NCBI GenBank assembly: GCA_017438775.1
Contig: JAFRUR010000070.1
Location: 1-34,114 of the forward strand
Length of the DNA stretch: 34,114 nucleotides
Source: Lachnospiraceae bacterium
GTDB lineage: Bacteria; Bacillota; Clostridia; Lachnospirales; Lachnospiraceae
Direction of reading: 5' to 3'
The notes beneath the pieces were generated by a model. The model was not told where the DNA came from, searched no databases, and worked only from the letters and a program-made list of their open reading frames with translations. Positions 22,280 to 32,664 of the stretch are shown in pieces (positions within the stretch are counted from its first letter, which is position 1; each line of letters opens with the position of its first letter). The position numbers were made by a program, and so were the translations under genes.

Positions 22280-24038
22280 GGAGACCGGAGCACCGACCGA
22301 GGCTCTCCTTTATGCCGCTGAACCGCCTTCCCTGGAGCAGAGGGCGCGTTTCCTCGCGTTCCTGGAGAGCCGGTACGGGAAGGAGATCCCCCTGCGCTTT
22401 GTCCACGACGAGAGCAAGGGAACGGGTTTTCTCCTGGTGGTGGGGAGCGACCAGTATGACTGGACCCTGTCCGGCCGGTACCGCCAGCTCCATGAGACCA
22501 TCCAGGGGGCCGCGAACCCCGAGGGGAAGACGCCGATCGCGCTGATTCGCGAAAAGATCGAGTCCTTCGAGCCCAGTGCGGCTCCGCGCGAGGTGGGACG
22601 CGTGCTGCGTGTGGCGGACCACACGGCCCGCGTGAGCGGTCTGGGCGGCGCCTTCTTCGGCGAGATCCTGTATTTCGAATCCGGCATCCGCGGCATGGTG
22701 CGCGACCTCGCACCGGACGGGCTTGGCTGCATCCTGTTCGGAGACGACCGCGACGTCGTGGAGGGAAGCCGCGTTTACCGCACGGAGCGCGAGGCGGGCA
22801 TCCCTGTGGGCGAGGGGTTTCTCGGCCGCGTCGTCAATGCCTTGGGCGTGCCGATCGACGGACAGGGCCCCATCGCATCGCAGGACTTCCTTCCCATGGA
22901 ATCGCCCGCGCCGGGGATTCTGGACCGCGAGGCGGTCAACGAGCCCCTCGAGACAGGCCTGCTCACGATCGATGCGATGTTCCCCATCGGCAAAGGCCAG
23001 AGGGAACTCATTATCGGGGACCGTCAGACCGGGAAGACCACCATCGCGCTGGACACGATCCTCAATCAGAAGGACAGCGGCATAGTCTGCATTTACGTGG
23101 CCATCGGGCAGAAGAACAGCTCGGTGGCGCGGCTGGTGGAGACTCTGCGCCGCGCGGACGCGATGAAGACGACTGTCGTGGTGAGCGCATCCGCCGGCGA
23201 GAGCTCCTCTCTGCAGTACATCGCGCCCTATGCAGGCTGTGCCATGGGCGAGTTTTTTATGCGTCAGGGGAAGGACGTCCTCATCATATACGACGACCTG
23301 TCCAAGCACGCCGTCGCCTACCGGACCCTGTGCCTGCTTCTTGGGCGGTCTCCCGGGCGCGAGGCCTATCCGGGCGATGTCTTTTATCTGCACTCCAGGC
23401 TTCTGGAGAGGGCGGCGCACCTTTCCTCCGCGAAGGGCGGCGGGAGCATGACGGCCCTTCCAATCGTGGAGACACAGGCGGGCGACGTGTCCGCCTATAT
23501 CCCGACCAACATCATCTCCATCACGGACGGCCAGCTCTTTCTGGAGACGGACCTCTTCTACGAGGGACAGCGGCCCGCCGTCAACGTGGGACAGTCGGTC
23601 TCCCGTGTGGGTTCGCAGGCGCAGACCCGGGCGAAAAAGGAGGCCGCCGGCACCATCCGGCTGGACCTTTCGCAGTATCGTGAGATGGAGATCTTCACGC
23701 AGTTCGCAAGTGAATTGGACGAGGTCACGAAGCGTCAGCTCCGCTACGGCCAGAGCCTGATGCAGCTGCTTCGCCAGAGACAGCATGCCCCGTATACGAG
23801 CGCGCAGCAGGTGGTGCTCCTCACGGCGGGCGTGGGACATCTCTTCGAAGAGTTTGAGCCCGGCCGGGTGAGGACCGCCGCACAGGAACTCCTCGCGCAC
23901 ATGGAGAAGGCGCAGCCGGTGCTGATGCAGACCATCGAGAACAGAGGCTATCTGACGGAGGAGGAGAAGAAGCTCCTTCTGGACGAGGCGTCTGCCTTTC
24001 TGCGCACACTGGCGCAGGGAGAGAAAAAAGAAGGGTAA
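22272..24038 (+). CDS. atpA: F-type ATP synthase alpha subunit with fused delta C-terminal domain
   Basis: This 588-residue protein is about 80 longer than usual alpha subunits. Residues about 10-78 (from LEQRARFLAFLESRYGKEIP to YDWTLSGRYRQLHETI) match the C-terminal domain of the delta/OSCP subunit, including the strand-turn pattern that ends in a GD-x-DGS-x-GRL-like segment. A short linker leads into IALIREKIESF, where normal alpha subunits begin. The alpha part is intact: P-loop GDRQTGKT near residue 249, and SVSRVGSQAQT with the arginine that reaches the catalytic site. There is no separate delta gene in the operon. GGAGG lies ten bases ahead of the ATG at 22272. Confidence 0.9.
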   Translation: MNRETGAPTEALLYAAEPPSLEQRARFLAFLESRYGKEIPLRFVHDESKGTGFLLVVGSDQYDWTLSGRYRQLHETIQGAANPEGKTPIALIREKIESFEPSAAPREVGRVLRVADHTARVSGLGGAFFGEILYFESGIRGMVRDLAPDGLGCILFGDDRDVVEGSRVYRTEREAGIPVGEGFLGRVVNALGVPIDGQGPIASQDFLPMESPAPGILDREAVNEPLETGLLTIDAMFPIGKGQRELIIGDRQTGKTTIALDTILNQKDSGIVCIYVAIGQKNSSVARLVETLRRADAMKTTVVVSASAGESSSLQYIAPYAGCAMGEFFMRQGKDVLIIYDDLSKHAVAYRTLCLLLGRSPGREAYPGDVFYLHSRLLERAAHLSSAKGGGSMTALPIVETQAGDVSAYIPTNIISITDGQLFLETDLFYEGQRPAVNVGQSVSRVGSQAQTRAKKEAAGTIRLDLSQYREMEIFTQFASELDEVTKRQLRYGQSLMQLLRQRQHAPYTSAQQVVLLTAGVGHLFEEFEPGRVRTAAQELLAHMEKAQPVLMQTIENRGYLTEEEKKLLLDEASAFLRTLAQGEKKEG

Positions 24039-24041
24039 GTC

Positions 24042-26783
<2,742 letters not shown>

Positions 26784-26809
26784 GGAACTGGGATCAGGAG
26801 CTCTGGGAT

Positions 26810-26838
26810 CAGGAGGCGCAGCAGCGCCTCCTGTTTTT
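26810..26838 (+). terminator. Rho-independent terminator of the ATP synthase operon
   Basis: CAGGAGGCGC (26810-26819) pairs perfectly with GCGCCTCCTG (26824-26833) around AGCA, followed by T5. CTGGGATCAGGAG occurs twice just before and into the stem (26789-26801 approximately, and 26804-26816 approximately). Confidence 0.92.
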
Positions 26839-26882
26839 GCCTGAAAAACGAGAAATAATTATTGAAAAACGATAAAAACTCG

Positions 26883-26910
26883 TTGACAAACAGAAAAAAC
26901 AGAGTACAAT
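26883..26910 (+). promoter_or_regulatory. Promoter of the rRNA methyltransferase gene
   Basis: A perfect TTGACA (26883-26888) and TACAAT (26905-26910) are separated by 16 bp. This is the closest match to consensus in the window. Confidence 0.75.
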
Positions 26911-26916
26911 AGCCTG

Positions 26917-27147
26917 CAGGGCGGGACCCGGAGGAAAGATGCCCCGCAGGCAGCTGCAGGCAACCTGCGCATGAGCTGTCTGAACGACAGTCTGCAGGTG
27001 GCTGATCGACCGAATCAGTAAAACTGGAGAGTCCGGCTGTGACTGGGTGCGGGGCAGCAGACTGCATGGCAGGATTTCTTTTGAAGAATTGAGCAATCAG
27101 CAGACAGTGCAGAAGAACGCAAGAGAAAGTAAAAGAGAGCTGAAGAG
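26917..27147 (+). ncRNA. Structured 5' leader (or small RNA) of unknown class
   Basis: About 230 nt separate the promoter from the next start codon. Consecutive hairpins are visible: GCAGG/CCTGC (26956-26968), CTGTC/GACAG (26976-26990), CTGAT/ATCAG (27002-27018) and TTCTT/AAGAA (27076-27088). CTGCAGG is repeated at about 26914, 26954 and 26992, allowing alternative pairings. I did not recognise a known riboswitch or 4.5S, 6S or RNase P signature. Confidence 0.4.
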
Positions 27148-28350
27148 ATGAACCAGGGAGTGATCACACTGAGGAAGGGCGAGGGACGGCTGCTGAAGGC
27201 CGGCGGCGCCTGGATCTTCGACAACGAGGTCGACGCGGTCTCCGGGGCCCCGCAGGACGGAGACATCGTCCAGGTAAGGGACTTCGACGGATATCCGATG
27301 GGGCAGGGCCTGTACAACAGCGCGTCGAAGATCCGCGTGCGGATGCTGACCCGGAGCGCAGACCGCGCGGTCGGCGAGGACTTCTGGCGCATGCGCCTTC
27401 AGAACGCATGGAACTACCGGAAGGACACGGTGGACACCTCCTCCTGCCGCGTCGTGTTCGGCGAGGCGGATTTCCTGCCCGGCCTGACGGTGGACAAGTA
27501 CGAGGACGTGCTGGTCTTCGAGGCCCTTTCCCTCGGCATCGACCGGCAAAAGGAGATGCTGCTGGGCCTTTTGAAGGAGGTGCTCGCGGCGGACGGCGTC
27601 CGGATCCGGGGCGTGTTCGAGCGGAGCGATTCGCGCGAGCGCCGGAAGGAGGGGCTGGCGCCGGTCAAGGGCTTCCTCGGGGAGCCGTTCGACACGAATG
27701 TCGAGATCACCGAAAACGGCGTGAAGTACCTGGTGGACGTGAAGGACGGCCAGAAGACCGGCTTTTTCCTGGACCAGAAGTACAACCGGCTGGCCATCCA
27801 GCGGCTCTGCCGCGGAAGGCGCGTGCTGGACTGCTTTACCCACATGGGCACGTTTGCCCTGAACGCTGGTCTGGCGGGCGCGTCGGAGGTCCTGGGCCTG
27901 GACATCTCGGAATACGCCGTGGAGCAGGCGCGGGCCAATGCGGTCCGCAACGGCCTGGAGGAGACGGTGAAGTTCCGGGCCGCAGACGTGTTCGACGAGC
28001 TGCCCCGGCTCGAGGCGGCTGGGGAGAGGTATGACGTCGTGATCCTGGATCCGCCGGCCTTCACCAAGTCTCGTGCCACTGTGAAGAGCGCGGAGAAGGG
28101 CTACCGCGAGATCAACCGCAAGGGGCTCGCGCTCGTCCGGGACGGAGGGTATCTGGCGACCTGCTCGTGCAGCCACTTCATGGACGCGGAGAACTTCGCG
28201 CGCGTGATCGCGCAGGCGGCCCGCAGCGCCCACCGGCGCCTCAGGCAGGTCGAATACCGCACGCAGGCCCCGGACCATCCCGTCCTGTGGGCCGCGGACG
28301 AGTCCTTTTACCTGAAGTTCTACATCTTCCAGGTGTGTGAAGAAAAGTGA
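27148..28350 (+). CDS. rlmI: RlmI-like 23S rRNA methyltransferase
   Basis: This 400-residue class I SAM-dependent methyltransferase is likely to make a 5-methylcytosine in large-subunit rRNA. An N-terminal PUA-type RNA-binding domain opens with TLRKGEGRLLKAGGAWIFDNEV. The methyltransferase core has the SAM motif LDCFTHMGTFALNA and the acidic DISEYAVEQA. The catalytic DVVILDPPAF and the Cys-containing CSCSHFM follow. These match RlmI and its close relatives. The start at 27148 is preceded by purine-rich AAGAG sequence. Confidence 0.82.
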   Translation: MNQGVITLRKGEGRLLKAGGAWIFDNEVDAVSGAPQDGDIVQVRDFDGYPMGQGLYNSASKIRVRMLTRSADRAVGEDFWRMRLQNAWNYRKDTVDTSSCRVVFGEADFLPGLTVDKYEDVLVFEALSLGIDRQKEMLLGLLKEVLAADGVRIRGVFERSDSRERRKEGLAPVKGFLGEPFDTNVEITENGVKYLVDVKDGQKTGFFLDQKYNRLAIQRLCRGRRVLDCFTHMGTFALNAGLAGASEVLGLDISEYAVEQARANAVRNGLEETVKFRAADVFDELPRLEAAGERYDVVILDPPAFTKSRATVKSAEKGYREINRKGLALVRDGGYLATCSCSHFMDAENFARVIAQAARSAHRRLRQVEYRTQAPDHPVLWAADESFYLKFYIFQVCEEK

Positions 28351-28422
28351 GGCGCGCGGCTGTCTAAGTCCGGACGCTGGAGAAGAACAAGCCGCGGGAA
28401 ACGCGGATGGAAGGAAGTTCAT

Positions 28423-28902
28423 ATGAAGCAGGGAAAGTTTTCACGCAGGCTCAAGGCCATCATCATCGGCATCGTCGTGGTCTGCATCATCGTGTATGCC
28501 TGGGTCATCCCGGACCTTGGGCTGGGCATCGCGCGAGCCAACCCGGAGTACGCCGCGGCCTACTGGCCCTGGGTCATCTTCGTGTCGCTCACGGCCGTGC
28601 CCATCGCGGCCGCCTGCGTCCTGGCCTACCGCATTGCGGACGATATCGGAAAGGACAAGTCCTTCACGGAAGTCAACGCGAAGCGCCTTTCGGTCATCTC
28701 CACGCTGGCCGCGGTGGACGGGGCTTATTTCTGGGTCGGGAATCTCGTGATGTGCTTCCTGAACTGGAGCCATCCCGGCGTGTTCCTGTTCTGTCACTTC
28801 TTCGTGTTCCTGGCCGCGGCCCTGTCCGTGGCGTTTGCCGCGCTGGCACATCTGACACACAAGGCGGCGGGAATGGAAGAAGAGCAGGAACTCACGATTT
28901 AG
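28423..28902 (+). CDS. DUF2975 membrane protein
   Basis: This 159-residue protein has four hydrophobic segments: one at the N-terminus (AIIIGIVVVCIIVYAWVIP), two in the middle and one near the C-terminus. A charged stretch between helices 2 and 3 (DIGKDKSFTEVNAKRL) is typical of DUF2975. It is immediately followed by a small XRE-type regulator, the standard partner of this family. Its biochemical role is unknown; the pair often behaves as a membrane-linked regulatory unit. Confidence 0.78.
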   Translation: MKQGKFSRRLKAIIIGIVVVCIIVYAWVIPDLGLGIARANPEYAAAYWPWVIFVSLTAVPIAAACVLAYRIADDIGKDKSFTEVNAKRLSVISTLAAVDGAYFWVGNLVMCFLNWSHPGVFLFCHFFVFLAAALSVAFAALAHLTHKAAGMEEEQELTI

Positions 28903-28912
28903 GAGGCGCGCC

Positions 28913-29131
28913 ATGATACAGATCAATCTGGACGTCATGCTGGCGCGTCGGAAGATGAGCGTGACCGAGCTCTCCGAGCGCATCGGGATCACGCTGGCCA
29001 ACGTATCCATTCTCAAGAACGGTCACGCCAAGGCGGTCAAGATGGAGACCCTGAATGCCATCTGCCGGGCCCTGTCCTGTCAGCCCGGCGATATTCTGGA
29101 ATACATTCCTGACAAGGAGGACATGCAGTGA
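28913..29131 (+). CDS. Small XRE-family HTH regulator (YozG-like)
   Basis: This 72-residue cytosolic DNA-binding protein is little more than one helix-turn-helix: MLARRKMSVTELSERIGITLANVSILKNG, then LNAICRALSCQPGDILEY. The C-terminal LSCQPGDILEY is the usual ending of this group. AGGAGG overlaps the stop codon of the DUF2975 gene. Its stop overlaps the next gene as GTGA, so all three are coupled. It probably regulates this operon. Confidence 0.87.
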   Translation: MIQINLDVMLARRKMSVTELSERIGITLANVSILKNGHAKAVKMETLNAICRALSCQPGDILEYIPDKEDMQ

Positions 29132-30948
29132 ACGAGAACGATATGACGCAGGCGGGAACTCCCGCGGCCGGCGCGCCCGGCGCGGCGCCCCAGGGAGCTC
29201 CGCAGCCCCGCTTTGATATCTATACCGGCCGTCCCCTGCCGCAGGCCGGACAGGCCGTCTCCGGCGCAGTGTCCGCGGCAGCGCCCGGCGCGGCTCCGCA
29301 GGGACCGGCGCAGACCGCCCCGCAGGGCGCCCGCTTCGACATTTACACCGGTCAGCCCCTGCCGCAGGCCGGACAGGCCGCTCCCGGCGCGGGTCCGAAC
29401 GGCGTCCCGAATGCGGGGGCCCGGGGAGCGTATCCCGGAGGCCCCGTCATCGCGGGACAGTACAACGCCGCGCCCGCAGGGCCGCGCCCGTCCGCGCCGG
29501 ATCCCGTGACGGAGGAAAACCGTCCCGCCCTGCGGAAACTGGTGCCCCTGGCCGCGATCTTCTCCGTCGTGACCCTGATCTGCCTCTACCACAACGGACG
29601 CGGCATCTTTGTCCTGCCCTGGGCCCTGGTCACGGTGGTCCTGTCCCTGAAGGCCGCGCAGGTCCTCGAGCGGCCGGTCTCGCGCTGGAACGTTTTCTGG
29701 CTGGCGGGAATCCTTCTCCTGTCGGTGAGCAACATCTGGACGAACCGAGATTTCATCGTCGGCATGAACTGGATCGGCATCACCGTTCTGGGAACGATGT
29801 ACATCCTTGACCTGTGGAGAGACATGGGCGCCTTCCGGCCCGTCCGCACGCTGGGCATGGGTATCATGCTGTGGCTCGAGGGCATCGTGTGCATGACCGT
29901 TCCCTTCCGGCTTAAGGAAAGGGGCGTTCAGGCGGAGGAGAAGAAGCGCCTGCCCTGGCGCAGCATCGGCATCGGCGCAGCCGCGTTCTTCGTCTGCATC
30001 CCCCTGCTCTGGATCGTGTGCAGCCTGCTGGCAAGCGCGGACGTGATCTTCGAGCGCGTGATGGACAGCATCCTGAAGATCCCGGAGTGGCTCCATCTGG
30101 ACGAGCGCATCGTGATCTACGCGATCTGGCTGATCGTCGGCTTCTTCCTGTTCTTCTGCCTGCACTGCTCCGGCCTGCGCCGCAGCCGGATCGCGGAGCG
30201 GGAGAGGACCGCGAGTGTGGAGCCCCTGGCCGCCGTGGTGGGCCTGACCATGTTCTCCATCTTTTACGGCATCTTCTGCGTCATTCAGATCGTCTACCTG
30301 TTTGCCGGCGGCAAGCTGGGCCTGCCCGAGGGCGTGACCTTTGCTTCCTACGCGCGGGAGGGCTTTTTCCAGCTCCTCTTCGTGGCTGTCCTCAACCTGA
30401 TCGCGGTCCTGGCTGTCACGTCGATCTTCCGCGAGAGCAGACTCCTCAAGGGACTGCTCACGTTTATCTGCCTCTGCACCTACGTGATGATCGCCTCGGC
30501 GCTGATGCGCATGATCCTCTACGTGCAGGCGTACTCCCTCTCGTTTGAGCGTGTCCTGGTGCTCTGGTTCCTGCCGTGCCTGGTCCTGCTGGTCACGGGG
30601 GCTCTCGTCAGCCTGTACCGGCCGAAGATGCGCCTGATGCGTTTCTTTACGGTGGTCATGCTTCTGGGCTGGCTGGTGTTCGCCTTCGGCCGTCCCGACG
30701 CCCTGATCGCGCGCTACAACCTTTCCGGGCACAGTGCGCGCGTGGACTACGACTACCTGGCGCGTCAGCTGTCCACGGATGCGGCCCCGGTGGTCCTGGA
30801 ACACGCAGATGAGCTTCCCGAGCACAGCCGGAAGCGCCTCATGGAGCGCATCGACCGCGCCGCGGACGACATGGACCTCCGCACCTTCAACCTCTCGGTC
30901 TGGCAGGCGCAGCGCGCCGCGAACAAGGTCCGGGGAGGACAGAACTGA
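29128..30948 (+). CDS. Large polytopic membrane protein (DUF4173/DUF4153-type)
   Basis: This 606-residue protein has a proline/alanine-rich N-terminal cytoplasmic region with two copies of RFDIYTG-x-PLPQAGQA (about residues 30-90). About ten or more transmembrane segments follow from residue about 130 (LVPLAAIFSVVTLICLYHN onward), with a soluble C-terminal tail (DYDYLARQLSTDAAPV). Clostridia often carry such proteins next to DUF2975/XRE pairs. The FDxxTG-PL motif is common in membrane proteins of this group. GTG start, overlapping the regulator's stop. Function unknown. Confidence 0.75.
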   Translation: MNENDMTQAGTPAAGAPGAAPQGAPQPRFDIYTGRPLPQAGQAVSGAVSAAAPGAAPQGPAQTAPQGARFDIYTGQPLPQAGQAAPGAGPNGVPNAGARGAYPGGPVIAGQYNAAPAGPRPSAPDPVTEENRPALRKLVPLAAIFSVVTLICLYHNGRGIFVLPWALVTVVLSLKAAQVLERPVSRWNVFWLAGILLLSVSNIWTNRDFIVGMNWIGITVLGTMYILDLWRDMGAFRPVRTLGMGIMLWLEGIVCMTVPFRLKERGVQAEEKKRLPWRSIGIGAAAFFVCIPLLWIVCSLLASADVIFERVMDSILKIPEWLHLDERIVIYAIWLIVGFFLFFCLHCSGLRRSRIAERERTASVEPLAAVVGLTMFSIFYGIFCVIQIVYLFAGGKLGLPEGVTFASYAREGFFQLLFVAVLNLIAVLAVTSIFRESRLLKGLLTFICLCTYVMIASALMRMILYVQAYSLSFERVLVLWFLPCLVLLVTGALVSLYRPKMRLMRFFTVVMLLGWLVFAFGRPDALIARYNLSGHSARVDYDYLARQLSTDAAPVVLEHADELPEHSRKRLMERIDRAADDMDLRTFNLSVWQAQRAANKVRGGQN

Positions 30949-30981
30949 TCCCGTCCCGGGGAGGATAGAACGGATCCCGTC
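30930..30981 (+). repeat. 26-bp tandem duplication across a stop codon
   Basis: 30930-30955 and 30956-30981 match at 24 of 26 positions. The stop codon of the DUF4173-type gene (30946-30948) lies in the first copy; in the second copy that site reads CGG. Confidence 0.85.
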
Positions 30982-31013
30982 AACTTCATACGAAACACCC
31001 CTTTCGGGGCCCG

Positions 31014-31040
31014 AAGCGTCCGCCATGCGGGCGCTTTTTT
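31014..31040 (+). terminator. Rho-independent terminator of the DUF2975/XRE operon
   Basis: AAGCGTCCGC (31014-31023) pairs with GCGGGCGCTT (31027-31036) with one G-U pair and a CAT loop, running into T6. A smaller CCCC-TTTC-GGGG hairpin precedes it. Confidence 0.85.
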
Positions 31041-31182
31041 CGGTGTGGATTCGGGCCATCCGAAAGACTTTTTGGTGCGGTGGATTTCGGGTCCGCGGGA
31101 AAGGCGTTTTCCGCGCCCGCGGCCGGCCAAAAGAACGCCGTGCACATCAACGCAGGTTTTTGGCGATCGGACGAAAGAAAGA

Positions 31183-31212
31183 TTGCTATTTGCGCCCGGT
31201 CTGTGGTATCAT
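31183..31212 (+). promoter_or_regulatory. Promoter of the E2-like / GtrA / acyl-ligase operon
   Basis: TTGCTA (31183-31188) and TATCAT (31207-31212) are 18 bp apart, with an extended -10 TGG directly before TATCAT. The rest of 31041-31295 contains no gene. Confidence 0.55.
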
Positions 31213-31295
31213 ATTTCAGTTCGCGGGTTTTTGCGAGCCGCCCGGAAGCGGCGCGTTCTGACCGCGCTCAAATGGGAAAAACGGGGAGAAACTAC

Positions 31296-32159
31296 ATGAA
31301 ACGACGCCTGGGAGACCGCAAGGACGGCACCTATCTGAAAAACATCGATTCGATGCACACCATCATGCCCCTGATGTATCCCAACCGGTGTGACAACGAG
31401 GCCTTCATTTCGGAGAGGATCGATTTGACCAACATCAACGCATACCTGGAAAAGAAGAACGCCGGCAACCCGGAGTATCCGTACAACCTCTTCCAGATCA
31501 TGGTCACGGCGATGTTGAAGGTCATCACGCTGCGTCCGAAGATGAACCGCTTCATCGCAGACCAGAGCATTTACCAGAGAAACGAGGTCTCCGCGGCCTT
31601 CACGGTCAAGAAGATCTTTTCGGACGAGGGCGGCGAGGCCCTGGCCTTTATCCACGCGAAGGAGACGGACACCATCGACACGATCCATGACGAGATCTTC
31701 CGTCAGGTGTCGCTGTGCCGCAGCGAGGAAAAGGATCCCTCGACCGCGGCCATGGACGTGATCCAGAAGACGCCCCGGACCCTGCTTAAGACGGTCGGCG
31801 CGGCCGCGCGTTTCCTGGACCGCCACGGCTGGATGCCGAAATCCGTCATCGCGACGGACCCGTATTACGCGTCGGTGGTCCTGACGAACCTGGGCTCCAT
31901 CAAGCTCCACGCCGGCTATCATCACCTGACGAACTGGGGGACGAACTCGGTCTTCTGCGCGATCGGAGAGCGGAAACTGCGCCGCTTCGACAACGAGGAC
32001 GGCACCAGCGAGATGAAGGACAGCCTGGACCTCGGCCTGACCATCGACGAGCGCATCGCGGACGGCTACTATTACTCCAAGACCGTGCGGCTGCTGCGGA
32101 CCCTGCTCGAGAACCCGGAGCTGCTCGACGCCCCGCTCGGAGAGAAGGTGGAGTACTGA
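31296..32159 (+). CDS. 2-oxoacid dehydrogenase E2-like acyltransferase-fold protein
   Basis: This 287-residue protein matches the catalytic domain of E2 acyltransferases (chloramphenicol acetyltransferase fold). It has no lipoyl or peripheral-subunit-binding domains. The N-terminal MHTIMPLMYPNRCDNEAF, the central YPYNLFQIMVTAMLKVI and the C-terminal DLGLTIDERIADGYYY fit the fold. At the usual HxxxDG active-site motif it reads ERIADG (Glu252, Asp256, Gly257), so the catalytic His is missing. GGGGAG lies seven bases before the ATG at 31296. It is followed one base later by a GtrA gene and then an acyl ligase, suggesting an acyl-transfer role of unknown target. Confidence 0.78.
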   Translation: MKRRLGDRKDGTYLKNIDSMHTIMPLMYPNRCDNEAFISERIDLTNINAYLEKKNAGNPEYPYNLFQIMVTAMLKVITLRPKMNRFIADQSIYQRNEVSAAFTVKKIFSDEGGEALAFIHAKETDTIDTIHDEIFRQVSLCRSEEKDPSTAAMDVIQKTPRTLLKTVGAAARFLDRHGWMPKSVIATDPYYASVVLTNLGSIKLHAGYHHLTNWGTNSVFCAIGERKLRRFDNEDGTSEMKDSLDLGLTIDERIADGYYYSKTVRLLRTLLENPELLDAPLGEKVEY

Positions 32160-32160
32160 C

Positions 32161-32577
32161 ATGAAGGAAGTGCTGCGCGCCGTCAAATTCACGCTGATCT
32201 CCCTCAGCGCGGGTCTGATCGAGATCGGCGCCTTCGCTCTGCTCAACGAGACGCTGCATCTGCCGTACTGGGTCAGCTACATCATCGCCCTGGTGCTTTC
32301 GGTGCTCTGGAACTTCACGCTCAACCGGAAGTACACGTTCAGATCCGCGGCCAACGTGCCGGTGGCCATGCTCAAGGTGGCGGCCTTCTACGCGGTGTTT
32401 ACGCCGCTGTCGGGCTGGCTCGAGCACTGGTATACGACCCGCCTGGGCTGGAACGAATACGTGGCGACCATTCTCAACATGCTGCTGAACTTTGTGCTGG
32501 AGTTCCTGTATCAGCGCTTCTTCGTCTTCGGAAAATCGATCGACACGAACGAAGCGGCTCAGAAAGAAAAAGAGTGA
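32161..32577 (+). CDS. GtrA-like membrane protein
   Basis: This 138-residue protein has four transmembrane helices: LISLSAGLIEIGAFALL, VSYIIALVLSVLWNFTL, a third around VAAFYAVFTPLSGWL, and YVATILNMLLNFVLEFL. LNRKYTFRS after helix 2 and YQRFFVFG at the end are the paired GtrA signatures. GtrA proteins are thought to move polyprenyl-linked sugars or otherwise assist cell-surface polysaccharide modification. It starts one base after the upstream stop. Confidence 0.85.
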   Translation: MKEVLRAVKFTLISLSAGLIEIGAFALLNETLHLPYWVSYIIALVLSVLWNFTLNRKYTFRSAANVPVAMLKVAAFYAVFTPLSGWLEHWYTTRLGWNEYVATILNMLLNFVLEFLYQRFFVFGKSIDTNEAAQKEKE

Positions 32578-32664
32578 CGGGAGAGGCATTTCGGGCCGCC
32601 CGGAGGGACCGGCGCCTTTCTGACAGCCGGAATAAATCAAATCAAGACACGGGGGAAACGAGAC

